From Acanthaster planci (taxonomy: Eukaryota; Echinodermata; Asteroidea; Valvatida; Acanthasteridae), in assembly GCF_001949145.1 (NCBI RefSeq), contig NW_019091465.1, forward strand, positions 395,744-408,150: a stretch of 12,407 bases of DNA. The letters run 5' to 3'. Position 1 is the stretch's first letter. Every line of letters starts with the position of its first letter. The notes below the pieces were generated by a model that saw nothing but the letters and a program-made list of their open reading frames with translations, had not been told where the DNA came from and searched no databases. A program made the position numbers and the translations under genes. Positions 1-8,508 of the stretch are shown piece after piece.

Positions 1-291
1 CGATAATGCTCCTCAGGTGAAAATGTTTTCATTTACTTCATTCCACATGATATTGTGATGAGAAAGCGTCTAAAATATATGTTGAAATGAAAGGGGAAAA
101 ACAGACAAGCAAGAAACAGAAAGTCGATAGTTAATGTAACATCTCACAGAATGAAGGGAAAGATCTCATACTGGCAGTCTTTTGTGAAAGGTTACACGAA
201 TCATATTTTTTTTAAGGATGAAAGGAGACTCCGCTCGAAAGTCCGAGGTTCATACGCTTCATTTACATAGAATGGGCGCTGCAGTTACAAG
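1..291 (+). repeat. Degenerate dispersed or segmental repeat, copy A
   Basis: This stretch aligns collinearly with 12132-12407 in the same orientation. The best core is 227-291 against 12336-12399, where I count 49 matches in 65 columns, including a 9-base run CATAGAATG. Further upstream, shared blocks such as the ATTTA..CTTCATT and GTGA..GAGAAAG strings keep the same order with small indels. The repeat may begin before the window. No coding capacity or terminal repeats are visible. Confidence 0.7.
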
Positions 292-962
292 TAAACCACT
301 TAAAAGTAGCTTTAAGTACGTGATATCAAAATAAGGCTAGTAAAATAGGATTTGTTGTTTCTTGTCAGCGCCTGAATGTGATTTTGGCTCCCCCATCAAA
401 AAGATTCATTATCCAATGTTCTACCAAAGGGAAAAACTTGACAGAAATTCCAACTCCTAACATCGAAAGATACCTTCCGGTAAAACCCCGTTCACCAGCG
501 CAAAAACACTCTAGAGCCAAAAGTCCCATGGATACCTTGTCAGCCTAGCGGAGCACCCAATAGTCAATAAAAATCGAAACATGCCATGCCTGAACCAATT
601 GTGTCCGTCTGGCTGCAATCCCTGGTCTTCCATCAAGACTTCACCTCAGCAGAATCAACAACCAAACGGACTACAATCAAACAGCATCAGACGGTCACAC
701 AATCGTTTATAAAGAGTGATGAAGCCACATAGGTCTTATTTGTGTAAAGGATATTATTTGTCCATGATACAAAAATAATGAAGAACGAAAAACGCGTCAA
801 AATTTGAATAGCCCCTGACGAGAAACAATATATCAAACTTCGTCTACCTAACTGATTTCCAGAGGCCATAGTAACTCGCGTTATCTGCAGCCGGTCCGCG
901 CACTGTTGAATGTTTCTGTACATTTTGTCAGGACTTTGTCAGTGCTGGCATTTTGTCATTAC

Positions 963-1025
963 ATGAATGTTCGAATCCGAACCTTCTCCTGAAAGAGGGA
1001 GGATAATTTAATTGAGGTAAGATTT
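963..1025 (+). promoter_or_regulatory. Candidate 5' splice site of a non-coding first exon
   Basis: GAG followed by GTAAGA at 1014-1022 is a near-consensus donor (exon end 1016), on the same strand as the TRIM gene and 1.5 kb before the acceptor at 2516. A first exon ending here would carry two short upstream ORFs starting at ATG 963 and ATG 967. The somewhat GC-richer DNA around 868-903 could be the promoter side. This is only a motif-based suggestion. Confidence 0.25.
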
Positions 1026-1140
1026 TTGTTCACTATTCGAATTGTTTTAATAGAAAAATTGATGTCGAGAGTGTAACTCAGTTATATTGAAGTGAATTAT
1101 ATAAGGTATCAGGTGTTTCGAGTGAGAGAATATTAAAAAC

Positions 1141-1250
1141 TATATAAAAAAACAGCTTCAGTTTCCAGTTTATTGTTCCAGTGATTGCTTATTTCAAGGA
1201 AGTTCGAGCTTTGCAATAAAGAGGACAAATGCTCATTTAGGCCTATAGGT
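1141..1250 (+). promoter_or_regulatory. Alternative weak promoter: TATA box, initiator-like site and donor
   Basis: TATATAAA lies at 1141-1148, and TCCAGT at 1164-1169 fits the BBCABW initiator pattern with its A at 1167, 26 bases after the first T of the TATA box. A donor-like AG followed by GTAATG sits at 1247-1254. Together they could make a short leader exon of about 80 bases. TATA-like strings are common in AT-rich DNA, so confidence is low. It competes with the donor at 1017. Confidence 0.15.
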
Positions 1251-2490
1251 AATGTCTGGGACATTGTGTGCTCTCGAACAACGTTTTCAAATGGGAAGGC
1301 TAAAGGGAAAACTGGGCACTTGGTTGGGTGTGTTTATGGTCACCCTAATTTATCAGGCTTTTGACTGACATAAGGAGAACGATGCAAGTTCATGCTATCC
1401 CCAGAATAGTCTTCGTTCATACAGAAATAATCACCAAAAATGAAAACAGACATGTTTTCTTTCGGGGAAGGTTGTAGTTCCATTTTCCCATCCACTCTCC
1501 CTCCAGATCAGGTGATATAATTATCAAACAACTGGTCATAAATCAATAAAGGGTTCTGAAATGAACGAACTAAAGAAATTGCCCAAAATTTTCATGCAAA
1601 CAATATAACCCCTTTTTGTCCCTTTCGTTGGGCTGCGGAAAAATTCCGCATGCATTTTACTATTAGAAGCTGTAGCAATGTGTTAAGGGAATGCCTCGAA
1701 AAAGCCTTGAAAGTTTTGTGTGTGGGTCTGCACTATACAGAAACAATTACTATACTGAATTCAATCTTTCCCCCAAATTTCCTCCAAATTCGGCCGCTGC
1801 AAGATTGAAAAATGGCCTCTCAGTGGCAACTGAAGTTGGGAAGTCCCAGTTTTCCTGTCAAATGCAGTGCAAACAACACGATGAGATAAACCACATGTAA
1901 AGGCGGTTATTTATGTTATCTCGCCAGGAACTGCTCATGCTCTGAGTCATAATCGTATGATCTCTGTCTCGCAAATAAAGGGACCCAAAATATCTACAGT
2001 TCTCGACCAAAACAACCTAGTCTGGTTGTATGGTTTAAGGTCATAGCAACCCTAATAAAACTGTGTAGCATCGGGCAACTACATACCAGAATTAAAGATA
2101 CACACATGAAATTATTTTTGAGTTCTTGCACGTCCATGATACAGTAGGTGCATAGCTGTCGGTTTCCTGAGAAGTGCCAAATCAACAAGAACAAATCTCT
2201 TATGATAATTCATTGCAATGATTTAGGAAAATGGCCAAAGACAACCTCAGTACTAGCATTTCAGTCAAAATATGAACCACATGGTATTGATTACAATAAA
2301 AACTTATTCTGTGCAGAACAAACAAAAGAAAACAAACACAGAAAATTTTTCGAACTCATTATCAATTATCATTCATTGAACAGCTGCGGTAATTCAAAGG
2401 GCAGTTAAAAATGATGTTGATTTTTTCCTTCGCTTTCCCATTTGAAACGTCAGCTTGATTGTTCATTAGTATTGCATGTTGTTCAAATAG

Positions 2491-2518
2491 GTCTTTGTCT
2501 TCTTCGCATTACATAGAA
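2491..2518 (+). promoter_or_regulatory. Candidate 3' splice site just before the start codon
   Basis: A pyrimidine-rich run (about 2491-2510) leads to CATTACATAG, with AG at 2515-2516, two bases before the ATG at 2519. This looks like a normal acceptor. It suggests that the coding exon begins at 2517 and that the 5' UTR lies on one or more exons upstream. An earlier AG at 2489-2490 is a weaker alternative. No transcript evidence is available. Confidence 0.45.
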
Positions 2519-3668
2519 ATGGCTACCACAGTACCACTGCATTCTGCTATTGAGAAGCATCTTGAATGTCCAATATGTCACAACAGATACAGACAACCCA
2601 AGGTATTGAACTGCCAGCACAGCTTCTGTGAGGAATGTCTGGTGGAGTACCATGAGAGCGGATTTAAAGATTCACCTAAGGTCCCTTGCCCAGTGTGCCG
2701 TCAAGAGACTACATTTCCGAAGATAGGCATACAAGGCCTCACGACAAACCTCACTTTGGTTGGTTTGACCGAGGACTTGGAAAAAATTGCACCCTCCAAG
2801 GACTCCAAGTTACTCTCGGGGACATGCAAGGGAGACAACGAACCGTCACATCACCGCATCGATGCGTACAAATGCCACAAACACGAGGGCAGCGTGAAAC
2901 AATTTTACTGCAAAACATGTGATGAAGTAATATGTCACAGCTGCATAGTTTCTGAACACACTATCCCGGTACATGATATTACTGAAAGTGAGTTGGCTGC
3001 AAAGAATTTCAGAGAATCCCTCAACAACAAATTTCCCGCGTTCACAAGGAACATACAATTCCTCGAGGTTTGCCTGTTGCATACAGATGAGGCGAAGACG
3101 TCATTCAACAAAAACACAGCGAAGACTCGACAGGTGGTGCACGACAGAGCTGCTGAGGTCATAGCCCAGGTCAAAGCTGAAGAAAAAAGGATCATCGATG
3201 AGATCGCAGTCCAGGAACTTGAGCAAAGCAAATGCTTTGATGAGTATAAAGACAAAGTAAATAATTTGATGGAGAGAAAGAAATATTCACTTTGGTCGGC
3301 CCAGGTCATGACGAGGAACGCCTCGGATAGTGACTTTCTCTCGTTGTACCCATTAATCCAGAACGACATAAAAAATCTCAACAGCCAAGAACCGCCTAAG
3401 ATTCAACACAAACTTTGGTGGCTGAGGTTTGTGAAGAGTCATAGAGCAGACGACATCAACCTAGGCGAGGTGGAGCAGGAAGGGGATAAGTGGGAGGTGC
3501 TTAACGAATTTGGCAAGCAGAGAAGCGGTGATGGGGAGTTTGAATTGGCCAGAGGTGTCGCTGCTGCTGCTGAACCTGACGAGATAGCCGTGGCTGACTG
3601 CAAGAATAACCGAGTGGTAATCCTCGACCACCGGGGGTTCATAACAAGACTTATTCCAGTCTTGTCTG
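2519..3668 (+). CDS. TRIM-NHL E3 ubiquitin ligase, coding exon 1 (RING, B-box2, coiled coil, first NHL blade)
   Basis: This exon encodes residues 1-383 of a 589-residue protein plus the first base of codon 384. Seen: a C3HC4 RING with C17, C20, C32, H34, C37, C40, C57 and C60; a single B-box2 with C119, H122, C131, C134, C139, C142, H147 and H152; a helical, charged coiled-coil stretch at about 157-290; and the first NHL blade at about 325-383, with the typical SGDGEF, ADCKNNRV and LDHRG pattern. There is no B-box1, and the ~35-residue gap before NHL is too short for a filamin domain, so the order resembles TRIM32 more than TRIM2/3 or TRIM71. Family knowledge: the RING recruits a ubiquitin-loaded E2, the coiled coil dimerises, and the propeller binds protein or RNA targets, usually in the cytoplasm. 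The start is the ATG at 2519 (G at -3, G at +4). The upstream open frame to 2459 has only a TTG and crosses a likely splice acceptor. The ortholog is not identified. Confidence 0.93.
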
Positions 3669-3745
3669 GTAGGTCAAACGTATAGGGTGACTAGGCAAAA
3701 AGAGCCGACAACATAAAAGGCAATTCATAAGCCAGGAAGGAATTT

Positions 3746-3796
3746 TTTTAATAAAACAACACCAACATTGGTGGCTCGGTGGGTCATTTTCTTTTG
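3746..3796 (+). promoter_or_regulatory. Candidate intronic poly(A) site after exon 1
   Basis: AATAAA at 3750-3755 lies 65 bases after the in-frame TAG (3683-3685) reached by reading through the exon-1 donor. A G/T-rich run (TTGGTGGCTCGGTGGGTC, 3768-3785, then T-rich to 3796) follows at the usual spacing for a cleavage-stimulation element. If used, it would give a 388-residue RING, B-box2, coiled-coil protein with only one NHL blade. The motif is common by chance, so use is unproven. Confidence 0.35.
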
Positions 3797-4710
3797 ATCG
3801 AGCAAACAGTGTGTACTCGTCATGAAAATTGCCATTTCGTCCAGAGAAAGTAATATTTATGATATTCTGACTGAATACGTTTCCCCACCTGCAATCGTTA
3901 TGCCTCTGCTCTTCTGTCCCAATTACACACAACACCCTGGTTTAATTCACCAGCTTTCTGGTCACACAATTTCTCTGTGCGGAGTTGGCTTTTACGGCAT
4001 CCCTGTTTTAACAAAGCACTTTTCTTTTGAAAAACAGGAAATTTTGCAACTACAGCTTTTTCTATTGACTTTTTGCACACTTGAATGTGCAAGGCGGTAA
4101 TGCTTTAACTAAGTCTTTTTTTTGATAAATCAAAGGAAAATCTGAAAATCTAAAGGATCAGTAGGGCTCAGGGGGTTGTCAATGAAGACATAATTTATTT
4201 AACCTTAACGGATTTCTATGTATAAGAAACTTACGCAATACGCAAACTACTGCTTGAGTGAGGAACACCACTGCAATCAACTGCATTCCCATTGTCACTC
4301 TACATTGAATGTCAAATAAGCAGTAGACTCCTCTACTGATGACTTTTTGTTTTGTTTACATGTTTGCCTTTCTTAAGGAGCTTAATTCATCCTCCCTGTT
4401 GTGTTCTAATACCGTAAGAAAATGTGCATGTCGACAAAGCGTGACATCATCAGCTCCGGGCCTTATTTACCATTAAATTACCATTACGATTACTTACCAA
4501 TAACAGCATTCGCTGTATCCTTCCTGGCGTTATTTCATTATGTTCTGTGCCCCATGATATAAGGAGCGTGTCGCGACACACAAGATTATTCCGTGTTCCA
4601 CCTGAATTTCTCTTCAACCACCAGCCAAGCTGTTCTGCATCAACGAGTTTCCACTGCACGGAATCCTCTCCACCGGTACTCAAGCCCCACACACTCCAGA
4701 GTTCGGCACT

Positions 4711-4795
4711 CTTTCTCCTGAAGACGAACAGAGCACACTGTTCGAAATGTCGAGTGAACCCCGGTTCTTTTCAGAACCACACACACTCAAAGAGA
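4711..4795 (+). repeat. Structured dispersed repeat end, copy X (hairpin plus histone-like stem-loop)
   Basis: Order seen: CTGAAGA (4718-4724); a 7-bp perfect hairpin CGAACAG / CTGTTCG (4725-4731 with 4738-4744, six-base loop); AAATGTCGAGTG; and a second hairpin GGTTCT-TTTC-AGAACC (4763-4778). The second hairpin fits the replication-dependent histone mRNA 3' stem-loop pattern and is followed by ACACAC and a purine-rich AAAGAGAGAA. No histone coding sequence is upstream. The first half resembles the CTGAnGA..GAAAC modules known from Penelope-like and related retroelement ends. I infer a retroelement end fragment. The family is not identified. Confidence 0.5.
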
Positions 4796-5760
4796 GAATT
4801 TGTTTACATGGTGTCACCGCAAACTTCACATAGTTAATTTCTCTTCAGTTCATACATACCAAAGACAGTTAATCCGTTCCTGTCGGTCAAGATTCCGACA
4901 CTAGCCCAGTGTTAAACGAGTGATAAAGCATCGGCTGGCTCATTGCGCAGTGCGCACTATAGGCGCGTCAATCTCTGTACAAGCAGACTGAAATACGACC
5001 AATCGCCACGGGCTATAGGGTTGTTAACAATTAACATTAAGTGAAATTGTTGAACAAAACAACTCCTTGCAAATTTTTCGTACTTAAAATATAATAATAA
5101 AGATAATAAATGTTAGCCGCTGCAGTCGGGTAATGTTGCGTCCATTCCCCTAAGCCGGTCTTAAACAACGTTTTAAACTTCGTTTGTATATAGTTGTTTG
5201 TTATGCAGACTGTCCTGGAGACCTGAAAACGCAGACACAAATGGGGGAAACGTTGCATGACATCATGCGTGGCACTAAGCGAGAGGGACATCGTTGCACG
5301 CTAATCATGCCAGCATGTGTTTTTGCATTAGTATACCAAGCGTTAGGGCTACTCTGGTCTTTACCCTGACGCCTTTAAATACAAGCTTTATCCAAAATGA
5401 CACGGAAACATACTTTTCTCAAATAAGTATGCTACCTTTCTATGTGCCATTAAATTCCACCATTTTGACAGGGTTCCCTAAAACAACGGACACTATCCGT
5501 ACAATAAGTATTTTTTACCAAAATTCCAGAAAACAGAATGGAATTTTTGTTTTCCGGTGAAATCATCAATGACGACACCGTGAACTGAAATTTACGACCG
5601 AGATCATTCAAATTTTCTCCACAAATGCACACTTTCTGTAGTGTAGACTGCTCACAAAAAGACGTATTCTGTCCTAATGTGAACATCGGTACATCAGTGC
5701 TTGTATTACTTTCACACTTGTCCTTGATATTTAAAGGAACCAGGAAATAGAAATAATTTT

Positions 5761-5781
5761 AAAGGTTTTACTAAAACCTTT
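5761..5781. repeat. Perfect inverted repeat, 10-bp arms, 1-base spacer
   Basis: AAAGGTTTTA (5761-5770), C, TAAAACCTTT (5772-5781). It lies 23 bases before the 68-bp tandem duplication. Confidence 0.9.
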
Positions 5782-5804
5782 GAGATTGCATCTTTGGGTT
5801 TCAA

Positions 5805-5940
5805 ATAACCTAGTTTTAAAGTTTTGTTTTGCAATCTTAACCCATATTTTGATTTTTTTTTGTTTTATGCTGATAACCTAGTTTTAAAGTTTTGTTTTGC
5901 AATCTTAACCCATATTTTGATTTTTCTTTGTTTTATGCTG
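5805..5940. repeat. 68-bp perfect-length tandem duplication
   Basis: The unit at 5805-5872 is repeated immediately at 5873-5940 with one substitution (a T to C inside a T run), giving 67 of 68 identical. The unit is AT-rich and non-coding. Such high identity in a neutral intron implies a recent event. Confidence 0.95.
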
Positions 5941-6142
5941 ATGCTTCTTGTATATTCATGAGCAGACCTATGATGTCATCCAAGGCACTGAATCTCAACA
6001 TTGCACTGATTAGTGCGCAGACCATGTCTAGATTATTAAACCACTGCTACGGCAGATTTTATTTTTTATTGGCAATTTATTGCTGCGTAAGTATATGGCA
6101 ATAATCCAGCAAAAACCTTTCCACAGAAATGATCCCAGATAG

Positions 6143-6163
6143 CAAATTTGGATTCCAAATTTG
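6143..6163. repeat. Perfect inverted repeat, 10-bp arms, 1-base spacer
   Basis: CAAATTTGGA (6143-6152), T, TCCAAATTTG (6154-6163). A second small inverted pair, ACATG-AAAA-CATGT, follows directly at 6165-6178. Confidence 0.9.
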
Positions 6164-6575
6164 AACATGAAAACATGTCTTCCTGGATTTACATATCTAA
6201 GCATAAGCGCCTTCACTTGCCCAGAAATGCTTGGTCAATTTATAATGTTTGATAAAGTGCACCGTTCAGTTCACGTAACTCCAAAAAGATGTCAAACAGT
6301 CTTCATACAGGTAAGAAGAGTACAGAGATACACATAAAGTGATTCTAAGAAAATTCTCGGGCATCAGATGTGACAAGTCGTGGGTTGTGCAGATCTGTCC
6401 CCTCAAACTTGTCCTGAATATTGTGGCGGGTGGTTCCTTCGGGCCTGACATCAGTTCAAGGGTCAAGTCTGAAATGTAATTCACAAACCATTGTTGCATT
6501 ACATGAACAGTTGCGCTGTCAGCAACCATGACTGATGTTGCCCGACATGAGATCAATTACTGACGCTGAACCCAA

Positions 6576-6634
6576 GCTGCACTGCACACCTCAATGTTGC
6601 ACTGCCTGAACAATATTGCATTGCATATCCTAGT
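6576..6634. repeat. Imperfect ~20-bp tandem repeat, three copies
   Basis: Three adjacent units at 6576-6595, 6596-6614 and 6615-6634 share the pattern (G/A)(C/T)TGCA(C/T)TGC followed by a less conserved tail. Divergence is high, so this is an old minisatellite or chance enrichment. Confidence 0.45.
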
Positions 6635-6979
6635 GTCACTGTAGTGATACGGCCCGCATACAAAATAATCTGTGGACCAAGCCCAAATCAACTACAATGC
6701 ACCCACGTGAACGGCTGGGTTATACGAAGATAGTCCGCACGCACCTACCATAATAGTGGCACACGCAACACCTTGTAGCAACACATCACAGCAAAAGCAT
6801 CTAGAACTTACGTCTTTACAGTTGAGCTGACGCTTGTTAGAACCCTATGCAAGCTTCTCCCACTTCACGCATTCGCAAAGATCAAGCACAAATCAAGGAG
6901 CTTATTACACAGAGCGCTACGCTCCGCCCATCCTCTGTACCACGGGACATGGACACACTACTTCAGTAATGCAATCCTT

Positions 6980-7020
6980 ATTATGCAGAAATAACAATAA
7001 TAACCCTAATTATGCAGAAA
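6980..7020. repeat. Short direct repeat flanking the palindrome
   Basis: The 12-mer ATTATGCAGAAA occurs at 6980-6991 and again at 7009-7020, where its second half runs into the left arm of the 18-bp palindrome. Confidence 0.7.
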
Positions 7021-7051
7021 GTGTACGAACTAAAGTTCGTACACTTTCTGC
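7014..7051. repeat. Perfect 18-bp-arm palindrome with 2-base spacer
   Basis: GCAGAAAGTGTACGAACT at 7014-7031 is the exact reverse complement of 7034-7051, separated by AA. Allowing one bulged base, pairing extends about five more bases outward (ATTAT against ATAAT). It is non-coding and sits in the TRIM intron. Confidence 0.95.
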
Positions 7052-7299
7052 TATAATATTGTTAGTGTAGTTTAAAATCAAAGTTAAAGGAAATAAATAA
7101 AAAACTAGAGGTGGTGTTAGTGAAGAAACACATAGCTGTTCCCAAAATGCTTTATTGATCTTTGATGACAGCCGACGAGTATCATAAGTTTGCAATCAAT
7201 TGGATTACAAATAATTTCCAAAGTGGCATGTATAACTAAAAACAAATTATCACTGCAATTGAAAGTACAGTGCATGAGATATGACAGTTTGTGTGTAAC

Positions 7300-8300
7300 A
7301 ATACAACTTCCGGTCAAACCCGAAGTAGAGGTCATATGAGGTTTGAATATAAATTTTCATCTATAACACGTCCCTGACTATGTGCATACCAAATATGAGT
7401 GAAATAGGCCAAATAGTTTACCCGATCGAACATGTACTTCGTGAGATAAAGGGCCTTAAAGAGTGCACATTTAAATTAAGGTCAATATTGCTCTGAAGCA
7501 CTCCCGTTTCAAGATATCTGCAAGACTTGAACCCAATCAGACATCTACTTCGGGAGATATAGGGCCTGAAAGAGTGCACTTGTAATGTCACGTGACTTGT
7601 CTCCTGATGACGTAATCAGCACAGAAATGTGGCTTGAAAACGTGTACAAAGTCAATGGGCTGTGAACTCGTTTGCAGAAACACTGTCATGTCACGTGATT
7701 TGTGCTTAAACTGAAAAATTCGGACTCTTAAGCATATATCAAATCAAATAACAGAGCGTAAAGTACCCGATTTCCCTTTCGTTATTATAGCAATCTTGAG
7801 GCGAAACAAAGTACTACTCGGTGAATAGCGAGTTAATAAAGTAGAAAAACATGTACAAAACCTATGGGGAAAAATAAAATATATTAAAAAACCAATACTA
7901 AATAGGGCGATTACGTCATCACGAGGTCATAAATAAGGCTTTATTTTTGCATAGTGGTCTTTGTCGGCTTTAACTATGATTACGAATGAAGATCGGCAAG
8001 TAACCAAAATTGTGCCTTGAAAATATAAATATATAAATATCAATAATAAATAACTTGGTGACGTCATCACGACGTCAATTTTATATGCACTTCTTTGAAG
8101 TAAGGTCCTTCAATGAGGAAAGTTTGATGAAGGTCCAAAATTGCAAAAGGACCAAAGTTGATGGCACCATAAACGTGCACAAAACACTTGTGCTTTTGGT
8201 AAGAAGAAGAAGAAGGAAGAAGAGAAAAAAAAGAACAAAAAGAATGCCTTTTTGCAAATTTCAAAAACGCAAAAAAAAACTTTAATGATTACAATAGCTG
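7300..8300. repeat. Block of diverged repeat modules rich in CACGTG and TGACGTCA motifs
   Basis: Repeated modules include ACATnTACTTCGnGAGATA..AGGGCC (7430-7468 and 7541-7579, 35 of 39 identical), TGTCACGTGA(C/T)TTGT (two copies, near 7586 and 7689), and an AT-rich stretch ending TACGTCATCACGAGGTCA or TGACGTCATCACGACGTCA (7870-7930 and 8020-8078). Text of this kind, with phrases such as GAGATA and GATGAAGGTCC, is common in old interspersed repeats of marine invertebrates. I see no coding remnant. Confidence 0.55.
8201..8235. repeat. Homopurine tract
   Basis: Thirty-five consecutive purines, starting with a (GAA)n-like run. It gives a lysine-rich spurious open frame on the plus strand. It may be unstable or form triplex DNA, but nothing else supports a role. 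Confidence 0.85.
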
Positions 8301-8427
8301 CTCCCAATCGGAAAACAGCTTATAAAGAGTCTTTTAGTAATGCACAACTATGCAGATGTGCACGACGTGAACGTTGAATGAAGAATAGAGATTTGCAGTA
8401 TAGCACCATGTAATGATATCTTTTTCT

Positions 8428-8486
8428 GAGCATGTGTGGTTCTGAAAAGAATCGGAGGGTATGCTCTGTCTGTCGTCTGGGGACTG
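8428..8486 (-). repeat. Same dispersed element, copy Y1 (inverted, internally deleted)
   Basis: Read on the minus strand this gives GACGA..GACAGAGCATA, then CTCC and GATTCTTTTCAGAACC (minus strand of 8438-8453), then ACACATGCTCAGAAA. Around the histone-like hairpin about 27 of 32 bases match copy X. About 20 bases corresponding to the 3' arm of the first hairpin and the AAACGTTGAGT block are missing. It lies head to head with copy Y2. Confidence 0.5.
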
Positions 8487-8508
8487 CCGGACGATGGACA
8501 GAGCATAT
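8459..8508 (+). other. 22-bp hairpin formed by the facing Y1 and Y2 copies
   Basis: 8459-8480 pairs with 8487-8508 without a bulge: 18 Watson-Crick and 4 G-U pairs with a six-base loop (GGACTG). All four wobble positions are G-U only in plus-strand RNA, the sense of the TRIM intron. On the minus strand they become A-C mismatches. The structure arises from two head-to-head copies of one repeat. It is shorter than a usual microRNA precursor because no lower stem extends it. Confidence 0.6.

Larger units (their letters stand above)
292..2490. other. Upstream non-coding DNA
   Basis: Apart from the candidate leader-exon signals, I see no gene here. The open frames (for example 69 codons at 1691, 86 codons at 2148 and 78 codons on the minus strand at 687-923) have no recognisable domain. 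A short perfect hairpin, TGCGGAA-AAA-TTCCGCA, lies at 1634-1650. Regulatory elements of the TRIM gene probably lie here but cannot be pinned down. Confidence 0.5.

Noticed and set aside
966-981. GTTCGAATCC string like a tRNA T-loop
   Set aside because: No 5-bp T stem surrounds it, and no acceptor, D or anticodon arms are found at tRNA spacing.
2459-2518. Upstream extension of the TRIM reading frame by 20 codons
   Set aside because: It begins with TTG, not ATG, the added residues do not resemble TRIM N-termini, and a splice acceptor at 2515-2516 lies inside it.
2935-3381. 148-codon minus-strand open frame opposite exon 1
   Set aside because: It is the shadow of the coiled-coil coding sequence on the plus strand.
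4718-4750. Active hammerhead ribozyme
   Set aside because: CTGAAGA and AAA are present, but if the full 7-bp stem forms, the G expected before AAA is paired. No clear stem III with a cleavage triplet follows. I keep only a resemblance.
4450-4840. Open frames on both strands across 4450-4840 (about 80-106 codons)
   Set aside because: They overlap the structured repeat X, have no known domain and lack splice context. Opposing open frames here follow from base composition.
4945-4962. NRF1-like GCGCAGTGCGC motif with a CCAAT near 4999 as an internal promoter
   Set aside because: The motif has an extra base compared with the NRF1 consensus, and no exon or initiator signal follows on either strand.
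6345-6455. Minus-strand exon of another gene (open 36-codon stretch including QDKFEGTDLHNPRL)
   Set aside because: Protein-like in flavour, but there is no matching donor and acceptor pair, no neighbouring exon and no recognised family.
8055-8285. Lysine- and arginine-rich 76-codon open frame
   Set aside because: It is the translation of the homopurine tract and flanking repeat modules, and it is not protein-like outside that bias.
8459-8508. Canonical microRNA precursor
   Set aside because: The stem is 22 pairs with a six-base loop and no lower stem for Drosha. It is explained by two head-to-head repeat copies.
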